Below the pieces are notes generated by a model. The model was not told the origin of the DNA. It did no database searches and was given only the letters and a program-made list of their open reading frames with translations. The position numbers and the translations under genes are program-made. A DNA stretch of 64,000 nucleotides from Diadophis punctatus similis (Eukaryota > Chordata > Lepidosauria > Squamata > Dipsadidae): assembly GCA_023053685.1 (NCBI GenBank), contig JALIGW010000025.1, positions 9,817,953 through 9,881,952 of the forward strand, given 5' to 3'. The number at the start of each line of letters is the position of its first letter. Position 1 is the stretch's first letter. Shown in pieces: positions 56,165 through 64,000 of the stretch.

Positions 56165-57125
56165 CTTACTGCATGCAGTACCTGTGGGACAAACAGCATC
56201 CAGGGGGAACAATTTTCAACAGTTTACTAGTAGGAGAGCCTATCTGAATGAAGAATGCATCATGCATTAATAAAATAGCATACAATTTGGCTCTCAGGCT
56301 TCGTGGCTTTAGCAAAAGAGGCACAGGACTTTTGAGCTGAAAATGTATCAACTCAACATTTTGCTCAGTGCAAAACTGTGCAAGCCAGCATCTCTGATGG
56401 ATGGTCATCCAACCTGTCCTAATGTTCCTGTCCTAATGTACCCATATATTCATACCTCTTCTACTCTTATTCATGCTTGTAATATTATATATATATATTC
56501 AATCATGTTTTACTGTTTGTACTTTGCTTATATTCATTTATGCTTGACAAAATAAACAAATACAAATACAAAACCTGTGTTCAAGAATCTCCAGAAAAGA
56601 AAATTTGACCAATGCCTAAGGCAGTCTATTCATTGTCAAATCTTTCTTTCTGTTTCCCGTAAAGTTCAGCTAAAATCTACTTACTTATTCTAGTCCATCA
56701 GTTCTAGTCCCGCTCCCTGGAGCAACAGACAACAGTCAGACTAACTGAAATGCATAGTTTTGGTGGGTGGATAGGGAAAGGCAATTTACTATATTATGCC
56801 CCACACAGTGCTGGGGAAAATAAATTCTCCAAATTCTCTTTTCCCCTGCTTGTATTCAGTTTGATGAAAGAGATTTAGTTTTTGTGATTTTTTTTCTCTC
56901 TCTCCAAAATCCTCATGAAAGGAGTAGGACTAGAAACAAAGGCTGCTTGGATCCTAGTAGTATTTTGCTCCCACCAAAGCCTCAGGCATGACAGAAACTT
57001 GCCAAAATGAAATCCAGTTAATCCACATCTTTTTCTCCCAGAAAATGCATAAAGTAGCCATTTCCTTTTACATCCAATCTAGTAGAATATCTGTCCAAAC
57101 CTTAACGAACATTCGAGACCCACAT
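56165..57125. other. No recognised gene
   Basis: Unique-looking DNA. The stretch at 56440-56575 ends TTATGCTTGACAAAATAAAC and may be a retroelement 3' tip. Confidence 0.45.
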
Positions 57126-57134
57126 TGACACAAT

Positions 57135-57805
57135 TGGAAATTTGTTCTTAATGATAAAAATGAAATAGATGTATTCTATTCTTGTACATATATAGGAAGT
57201 TAGCATCCATCCCCTCCTAGAAAAAATGAAATATCCTAGGAAATATTGAAAAAGGAAAGAATATGTTTCCCTGAATGAGGAAAGGAGAAACATGTTTTAA
57301 ATACAAATAGAGCTCCCTGCAGCTCCCTGCCCCCACTCTTTGCCAATGGGCCATTAAGGACTGGGCCCAGCTCACACATTCCTCCCACCTAGCCTGGAAC
57401 AGTCTTCTACATAACAAAGAACCATAATAGGAATCCCAAAGCCTTTTCATTATACCACATGGGACCTGGTAAGATTCCATCAACCATGCCCCTAGGATTC
57501 AGGACAGCCCACAAGAGATGCCCCAGCATGCCCCTGGAAGTCTGACAGCCAATGGAATGCATTTCTGTACAGGAACAGGAAACTAAGAGGTGGGGCCCAA
57601 CAGAGATTATAAAACCAAGGGACTCAGCATCTCTCCCTCCTTTTTTTCTCTTCACCCACATCTGGAAGCATGTGATCTACCTTTTCTGTACAGGGGCTCA
57701 TGCCATGTGCTCCTGTCCACCATTAAACCTTCTTTCCAAGCAACTTCCATGAATCTAGTGTCTTTTTCCCCACTTGGAACTGAACCCAGAAGGATATTCC
57801 TTACA
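57135..57805 (+). mobile_element. Probable solo LTR
   Basis: ATTATAAAACC (near 57606-57616) is followed about 110 nt later by CCATTAAACC (near 57719-57728) and a short pyrimidine-rich region, as in an endogenous retroviral LTR. Tentative boundaries are TG (57135) and CA (57805) flanked by acaat (57130-57134, 57806-57810). The terminal inverted match is only TG/CA. No gag, pol or env sequence nearby. Confidence 0.5.
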
Positions 57806-57981
57806 ACAATTACATAATAACCACATTGTTAAGGTGTTTGCTGTTCATTATTCTGTCATCTTTCTGGGGTTCTGGAGCCTCCTTGGCTTCCTGCACTTTC
57901 ATAATGGAGCTTTTTCATTACATTACTGCCAAGGGGGAGTCCTGCCCTTGATAAATAATTGGATTATTTTTCCATCTAGAT

Positions 57982-58116
57982 CAGGGATGTCAAACTCATG
58001 GGTCGTGGGCCAGATGTGTCACATGCTGGCCACACCCATGCCTCGTTTAGCAAAGGGGGGAAAAGCCGTGATACGTCACGTGATGACACTGTGACAACGC
58101 GAGTTTGACATCCCTG
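57982..58116. mobile_element. Short hAT MITE, family E copy 3
   Basis: 135 bp, ends CAGGGATGTCAAAC / GTTTGACATCCCTG, duplication atctagat / atccagat (one mismatch). Confidence 0.9.
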
Positions 58117-58124
58117 ATCCAGAT

Positions 58125-59005
58125 AAACACATTAGTTTGGACTCCAACTATTATATTCTTTTGACTTCATAATTTGACAGAGTGGTTGTCTCATTCTAAG
58201 ACCAACCAGATGTCCCTAGAAAAACAACTGGTTGTTGGCACAAAAGTGTGCTACTCATCTCCTAACACTCTTCAGCCTGGAAGAGTTAAAAAAGAAGAAG
58301 AAGTATATTTAAACACAAATGTTAGGGGAGAAAACAATAAAAAAAATCTTAAAAATCTAGCATCTCTATCTAACAAGTGATGAATGAACGTTTCTCCTGC
58401 TGTTATCAAAGAGTAAGAAAACACAAAAGCAGCAACTTATCTGCAAAATGTGGACTTATATATATGCAACGGTAGGTTATGGCTTTTCAGGTCCTATTGG
58501 TCTTCGCAAGGATAATTTATTTCTTTGCCTGTTTAGGAGCATAGTAACCTTCTAGATGTGCCTCGAGAGATCCTTACATTAGTTTCATTTGATGTCTTAA
58601 AGAATAAAGAATATTATAGCATTTTCAATTACTTGCCTGAGGCTATAAGCCAGATTCATTTCTTCACAATAGGGCTACAGAGCGCAGCTGATGAAATAAT
58701 GGAGAATGAAGATTTAGAGAGTTTTACCAAATTGGATACAGAATAGCATGGTGTAATTTTAGTTGAAGATTAATTGAATTCTTCCTCAGACAAATAACAC
58801 TACAAGACCAACTGATTAATCAACTGAAACCTCAGCAGGCATATTTGGCAATGGTCTGCTTATAAGGTTTAGCAAAGGCCAAATGTCAGGTTCTAGGGAA
58901 GATCTATAATCAGATTTCTTGACATTTAGATTGTTCTTTACAAACAGATGACTGCAGGTGGGGCAACAGAAAGGGTTAGATTGGGCTGAAACAATGATAT
59001 TATGG
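58125..59005. other. No recognised feature
   Basis: Unique-looking DNA. Short open frames at 58174-58380 and 58558-58746 have no recognisable domains. Confidence 0.5.
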
Positions 59006-59033
59006 CTGTTTGTTTGTTTGTTTGTTTGTTTAT

Positions 59034-59259
59034 TGTTACGTACGGCCGTACGTGATCAAAATTTGCATACCCGCCACTGATTGGCTGTTGTAGCGGCAGG
59101 AGATTTAAGCTGCTGTCAGTGGCTGGCCGGCTATAGGGAAGCCTTTAAAAGTGGCTTCCCTGCAGCCTGCCGGCATTCCGTTTTACTTCAGCTATGGTTG
59201 AATAAAAGGTGCTGAACTGTTCCTACATCTCACCTCTTCATTTCCCGCGCAATCTAACA
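59034..59259 (+). mobile_element. Short solo LTR with palindromic left edge
   Basis: 226 bp, TGTTA...TAACA ends (5-bp inverted match) and the 5-bp duplication tttat (59029-59033, 59260-59264). A TTTAAAAG box (near 59144) is followed by GAATAAAAGG (near 59201). The left edge carries the perfect 16-bp palindrome ACGTACGGCCGTACGT (59037-59052). A Gypsy-type origin is plausible from the length. Confidence 0.8.
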
Positions 59260-59466
59260 TTTATAGTCTCCTCACCAAAAGCGCTTCCTCTCCACATTCT
59301 TTCACTATCTCTCTTAGCACCCATATCTTGGAAAAATAATCAGAATAGAGCCTATCCCTTCTACTTTTCAGGTATTTTGTAGCTGGAAGTGATGTGACAT
59401 TTCCCTTTTATCCTGCACAGTGGTGAGGTAGGACATGATGGGAGAGAGTTACCATAACACTAATCA

Positions 59467-59900
59467 ATGAACTCAATAATTATGATATCTCAATTTGCTA
59501 AGGAGGCAGTTAGGACCAGTTTACCTCCAATACAATGTCGGCTGGCGGGCCCACGAACGAGGGCCTTCTCTGTGGCAGCACCGGCTCTCTGGAATACACT
59601 ACCCCCCGAGATCCGCATTATTCCCACCCTGCCAGCCTTCAGAAAAGCAGTTAAAACATGGCTTTGTCGACAGGCCTGGGGCCAATGATTTTAATACAAC
59701 ACCGATCACTCTTGGCCCCGCGAATGATTTATTGTATGGGTTTTTAAATTGTGGTTTTTAATGGTTTTTTAAAATGTTTTAATATCTATTGTTTTTAATG
59801 CTTTTTATATTTGTTGTTGCATGTCAATTTTTACTGTTGTGAGCCGCCCAGAGTCTCTGTGGAGTGGGCGGCATACAAATGCAACTAATAAAACCTGTCC
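59467..59900 (+). pseudogene. L2-clade LINE relic: end of ORF2 and 3' UTR
   Basis: The frame to 59688 reads AGPRTRAFSVAAPALWNTLP and AFRKAVKTWLCRQA before a stop, the C-terminal end of L2 ORF2. The 3' end has the hairpin AGCCGCCCAGAGTC...GAGTGGGCGGC and CAACTAATAAA. The reverse transcriptase is missing. Confidence 0.8.
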
Positions 59901-60207
59901 TGGATGGGACAAGACCACTGTTTTTTATTTGAAGAAATGGCATCCATGAAATTCCAGATAGACTTATTTTGTCTCAAGGGTTATTTTGCAGTCCTTTACA
60001 TCTAAACAGGGCCTACCTTCAACTGCCCTGTCACGTTGATGGCTCTGTTTCAGAGTCTTAATCCTAAAATCTTCTGGTGCTTAGCCAAACCTGGTGCAAC
60101 TTGATCCAGAGAAATTCCAGCATACCCTACAAGGACTAATCATCTAGGGATCCTCAAATTGAGAGATGCAATTGCCAATCATAATCAAACTGTTGCAGGA
60201 GCTGCAA

Positions 60208-60295
60208 ATTTACTGTTGTGAGCTGCCCAGAGTCTTTGTGGAGTGGGCGGCATACAAATGCAACTAATAAATAAATAATAAATAAATAAATTATA
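60208..60295 (+). mobile_element. L2-clade LINE 3' tip
   Basis: TTACTGTTGTGAGCTGCCC...GTGGGCGGCATACAAATG and AATAAATA units repeat the 3' end of the copy at 59835-59890. Confidence 0.8.
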
Positions 60296-60299
60296 GTCT

Positions 60300-61120
60300 T
60301 TGCGGTCTATCCTTCTTTATATTCCTATGAATTCATAAATCCCTGTCATTCTTAGCAGGCAGCATTTATCTAACAATAGCCCCTGGCAAAAGTTGTTTGT
60401 TATCCATACATGGCTCTTGTGTTGCCTTCTACCTGGTCGGTGAGGTACTATGGAACCCCATTGCAAGGGTGTTTACTACACTTAAATCACTGCTGTGTTT
60501 GGTGTCCAGCACACTACTTGTGGCCATGAAATTCAAAAGGGAGACTCAGAAGGATGGGCCTGCCAATGAGACTAATCAACAGTGTTTGATGGAGGTCTCC
60601 TGAGCTGGCTCTTGGACAGAATCCAAAATCAATTTTCAATTAGTGGGCAACTGGTATTAGCTAGTAAAGATGTGAAGAAAAGTACAAAAGGAGAAAATCA
60701 GAGCTGAATAGCAGGAGAGAAGCATGCAAATCAGTAATTGCTTTCCCCTCAATCAAATGCACAATAGCAACTAAACAGCATAGGAGTATGCTGAGCTATC
60801 CAAAATGAGATAGACAAAAAATAGTCTTCAGAATGGATATTAGCAAGGATGGGAAGGGGAGTGAATTTTTAGGCAGATCTGGATTATTATTATTTTTGCA
60901 AACAATACCCTTAAGATGGTGGAACATTTCTGCAATACCTGGCAATGTAGTCATCCAGAAATGTCTGAATTTACACTTGTTAGTCCTAGCTACCATGGCC
61001 AAAAATAGAAGCCCACCGTTTTACTTCAATAGCATCTGCAGTTGATTCTACTTTGGTGCTATTTACAAAGTTGTTTGTTTATTCTATAACTGTCACTTGA
61101 CAACATGTAGTGACTTCTCT
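60300..61120. other. No recognised feature
   Basis: Unique-looking DNA. Confidence 0.5.
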
Positions 61121-61125
61121 TGAGG

Positions 61126-61822
61126 ATTAAGTGTTTTTCCACTGAGACCGGTCTATCAGGGCAACCTGGTCTACCCAAATATACTGCTTCTGCTTTTGCC
61201 TTTCAGCCCCAATTCAGGAGCCTTTGCAGGCAGTCGCTTCCGCGACAAACTATTTTCTGTTAATTTTTTTAAACTTTACCAACAAAGAAATAAAGAGAGA
61301 CTAGTATAGCTATTTCAAGCTTTTTAAAGCTCTCATCAGCTAGCCATAACCTTCTGGGATTCGAACCTGGGCTGCTTGCATATTTGTAAAAGGTAAATGT
61401 TCCCCTCACACATACGTGCTAGTCGTTCCCGACTCTAGGGGGTGGTGCTCATTTCTGTTTCTAAGCTGAAGAGCCAGCACTATCTGATGACAATTCCGTG
61501 GTCATGTGGCTGGCATGACTAAACGCCTAAGGCACATGGAATGCTGTTACCTTCCCACCAAGGTGGTCCCTATTTTTCTACTTGCATTTTTACATGCTTT
61601 TGAACGGTTATGTTGGCAGAAGCTGGGGCAAGTAACAGGAGCTCACTCCATCACGCGGCGCTAGGGATTCGAACCACCGAACTGCCGACTTTTCTGATTG
61701 ACAAGTTCAGCATGTTAGCCACTGAGCCACTGCATCCCCTATTATCTGCATATTATCTGCATATTAGGCAGATGTATTAACCTCTAGGCCATAGGCTCTC
61801 CTTGCTTTGTTGGCTGTACCAG
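61126..61822 (-). mobile_element. Third tRNA-like SINE, interrupted by a Sauria-type SINE
   Basis: On the minus strand the head GAGAGCCTATGGCCTAGAGG (near 61780-61800) precedes a B-box-like GGTTCGAATCCCAG (61355-61368), now separated by the Sauria SINE. A CTCATCAG... body and a 3' end near CGGTCTCAGTGGAAAAACAC follow. Confidence 0.6.
61385..61740 (-). mobile_element. Sauria-type SINE, full length
   Basis: Minus strand: tRNA head with GGGATGCAGTGGCTCAGTGG (A box) and GGTTCGAATCCC (B box, 61664-61675). It continues AGCGCCGCG, TTGCCCCAGCTTCTGCC, ATGTAAAAATGCAAGTAG, and a BovB-like tail CCCTAGAGTCGGGAACGACTAG ending in ACCTTTTAC. This family is restricted to squamates. Confidence 0.92.
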
Positions 61823-61831
61823 GAAGAAGAT

Positions 61832-61932
61832 TAAGTGTTTTTCTGGTGAGACCGGTCTATCAGGGCAGCCTGGTCTACCCAAATATGGGACAGAGCATAC
61901 TTATTTCTTTGTCGGTAAATTAAAAAAAATTC
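61832..61932 (-). repeat. Second copy of the SINE 3' end
   Basis: GATTAAGTGTTTTTC, GAGACCGGTCTATCAGGGCA and CCTGGTCTACCCAAATAT repeat 61126-61181 in direct orientation. After it comes an inverted copy of TTTACCAACAAAGAAATAA (61274-61292). Confidence 0.7.
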
Positions 61933-61934
61933 CC

Positions 61935-62570
61935 TTGAGGATGACTCCTCAGAGGAGGAGGACAAGTTGGTAGATTCTACAGAGATCCCTGCATTGGCCT
62001 GGACTTGACATTTAATAGACAGTAATCTCTACTCCTAAATTGTGACTCAATACCTACCGTAGTTAAATCCTAGATTCTGATCCAATCTTGATTGCACTAT
62101 GTCCATAATAATAGCAGTTCTGTGCTTCCCAAGTAGAATACTGAAAGATACAGAAGTGTGAATTTGCAGGAATGATCTTCAGGGGAGTAATATTATATCG
62201 GAAATAGGCAATTTAGTAACCTACAATCTGATGAGCACCAACTGGTTTTAGGAGAGGATCTTTAAAAGTGGTTTTTTTTTAAAAAAAATTCTTTTCATTG
62301 GTCCTTCTAGTCGAGGATTGTGGAGCAAGGGTTGTATTCCATGAGAATAGGCTGGAGAATTGGAGGACTGAAAAAATGGGATACATCATATAAACATTGG
62401 GAAGAAGTGTTTGGCAGATGCCACACCAGAAAGGCATTAAACTGGAACAAAAGAGGGAAGTGGAAAAAGCCAAGACTGAATGCACAGCCAAGGACTGGGG
62501 TTAAGAACATGGGGCACAAAAGAGAAACTAGTGGCCGGGATAGGGACTCAGTGTTTTGAATATTCTACAA
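61935..62570. other. No firm feature, possibly CR1 5' sequence in the last 270 bp
   Basis: 62300-62570 lies upstream of the CR1 endonuclease fragment in the same orientation but has no motif I can name. Confidence 0.4.
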
Positions 62571-62574
62571 CAGA

Positions 62575-62720
62575 GACGGAAGTGAGTGTAGCTCAGAATC
62601 TCATATGTGTCTATACCAGTGTACAGGCTAAAGAAGTAGAAGTAGAAATCCTATCTCAGGAAGAGAAGTGTGATATCACAAGCATGGTTGAAACTTGGTG
62701 GGATAATACTCATGCTTAGC
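62575..62720 (+). pseudogene. CR1-clade LINE endonuclease start (ORF2 N-terminal fragment)
   Basis: The frame reads LICVYTSVQAKEVEVEILSQ, then DITSMVETWWDN. This corresponds to the CR1 endonuclease start, where members read L.CLYTNA.S...K..EL and D....ETWWD. The catalytic glutamate region (ETWWD) is preserved. The rest of ORF2 is missing. Confidence 0.65.
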
Positions 62721-63161
62721 CCACAGCATTGGAAGCTGCAATTCATTCAAAAAGAACAGACCAAAAACAAAGTTCCAAACCAATGCTTAGGGGACAATCT
62801 TCATATTATCCTGTAAAGCAAGAGTTCTGTTTGAAGAGTTCCACCTTTAGCTTAAAAGTTTGGAAGCATAGAAAGAATAACGTGAAGTTTCTGTTTTCCT
62901 CTGAAGGCCTGAGCCTGTCCTGCCAACTAGACTTATCATCAGCCAACACATATTCAGAAGGTCTCTTACAATTTGCACTGAGAACCTTGCAGCTGTGCAT
63001 CCCCATGGCGTGTTTAGAGCTGCTGACCTTTTAGGTCTCTTGCTTAACTTGTTGTTATGGCTTTAATAGTCCTTTCGGATGGATGACCATCAAGAAGATG
63101 TGAATGGTTGATGTTTTCCAAATCCATGCCCTCTGTCCTTTTAAATCTATATAGTATAGTA

Positions 63162-63652
63162 CAGGGATGACTAACCTTTTTGTTGTCACTTGCTGAAAGT
63201 GTGCATGCATGCGTGTGACAGCGCACACATGCACACACCCATAATGCAGTGCACACATGACCCTCCATGCACCCCGCCCATTGCACCCATGCACATGCCC
63301 CCCGTGTGCGCACTGCCCCTGTGCATGCATGCATGAACCCCTTGTGCTCACCCTGCCCCCGCGCATGCGCACGTGATCCTCTACGCTTCCCCCACCCACA
63401 CTTGCATTTGTGACCCCCTGCATGCGCCCCACCCCCTGCACATGCGAACGTGACACCCCTGTGCATTTATGCTCATCTCCCGCATGTGCCCTGCTCCCCC
63501 GCACATGCGCGGTAGAGACCTGAAAACCTGCTGGCTGGCAGGAGGCATGCACTCATGCGCAGTGGAGCTAATCTGAGGCGATGGCTTGCGTGCCTGCAGA
63601 GAGGGCTCTGTGTGCCACCTGTGGCCCGCATGCCCTAAGTTCGCCATCACGG
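63162..63652. mobile_element. Non-autonomous hAT transposon, family C
   Basis: Ends CAGGGATGACTAACC / AGTTCGCCATCACGG with the exact duplication gtatagta (63154-63161, 63653-63660). The body is unusually rich in ATGCATGC, CGCATGCGC and CACACATG words. Overlapping open frames on the minus strand are by-products. Confidence 0.9.
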
Positions 63653-63660
63653 GTATAGTA

Positions 63661-64000
63661 GAAATGGAAAGCAGAATCTTTAGTCCTTCAGAAAAAAGTT
63701 ATCAAATGTGTGTTTCAGAACTTCCAATGGCCATTACAGGCAACAAAGAGGCCTCTTTTAAAAAAAGTTGTTTGGAGTATCCCAGCCCAGATCTGGTAAG
63801 CCTCCCACTGGATGTTGTTGATCTAAAACTCCCAGATTTCTTCAACATTGGTTTTCTTGGGGGAGGCACCTGGATATTGAGTTCAAAGGATGATGCAGGA
63901 AGCCAATAATGTATCCAAACAGCAAAATGGGCATCACAGCATTATGAAGCAACTCTCCCTATGCAAACTTGCATGCAGCTCCGTGATGCTAACACAAAAG
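63661..64000. other. No recognised feature
   Basis: Unique-looking DNA to the end of the window. Confidence 0.5.

Noticed and set aside
57407..57661. 84-codon minus-strand frame
   Set aside because: It lies in the LTR candidate and has no domain.
63044..63552. Cys/His-rich minus-strand frames of 140 and 165 codons
   Set aside because: The Cys/His pattern comes from repeated GCATGC and CACACA words in hAT C, not from zinc fingers.

Overview
This window reads as non-coding DNA from a squamate reptile, most likely a snake. The evidence is repeat content. There is a full-length Sauria-type SINE (tRNA head plus BovB-like tail, 61385-61740) and a second, decayed one (49353-49570). There are many CR1 LINE ends whose 3' tips run into AGAGT/AATAG microsatellites, which is typical of snakes. 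There are L2-clade LINEs, a tRNA-derived SINE with an (ATTGCT) or (AAAT) tail, and dense microsatellites. No complete host gene is visible. The only host-exon candidate is a 126-nt, phase 1/1 open segment with a good donor site at 13625-13750. The window is therefore probably a large intron or intergenic DNA.

Most of what can be annotated is transposon sequence. At least seven non-autonomous hAT families (called A, B, C, D, E, H and D' here) have terminal inverted repeats beginning CAG, and sixteen insertions have exact or near-exact 8-bp target duplications. Two TA-target families (F, G) look like Tc1/mariner-type MITEs. Retroelements include an L2 copy with a 548-codon reverse-transcriptase frame (44303-46216), at least eight CR1 fragments, decayed L2 pieces, Penelope-like element ends with a GIY-YIG coding remnant and hammerhead-ribozyme-like motifs, and three well-bounded solo LTRs with TG...CA ends and 5-bp duplications (950-1535, 34827-35180, 59034-59259). 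A fourth LTR (57135-57805) has less certain boundaries.

Layout: 1-6 kb holds hAT C split by an LTR, mariner-like F1, hAT A, hAT H, a (CT)n(CA)n tract and a Penelope-like element. 6-14 kb holds a SINE, three hAT A copies, a CR1, the G1 element and the candidate exon. 14-25 kb holds microsatellites, SINEs, a CR1, hAT C and a 757-bp hAT A. 25-38 kb holds LINE and Penelope fragments, D palindromes, an unusual perfect inverted and permuted duplication (27378-27637), hAT A copies, an L2 relic and a SINE split by an LTR. 38-48 kb holds hAT C copies, CR1 and L2, including an F element carrying two LINE insertions. 48-64 kb holds a 316-bp pentanucleotide array, hAT B inside a fossil coding sequence, CR1, F3 containing G2, two LTRs, nested SINEs and a last hAT C.

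The nesting gives a relative history. F elements predate L2 and G insertions, the tRNA SINE predates one LTR and postdates one Penelope end, and hAT C predates another LTR. Intervals not listed hold only unique-looking, mostly AT-rich DNA.
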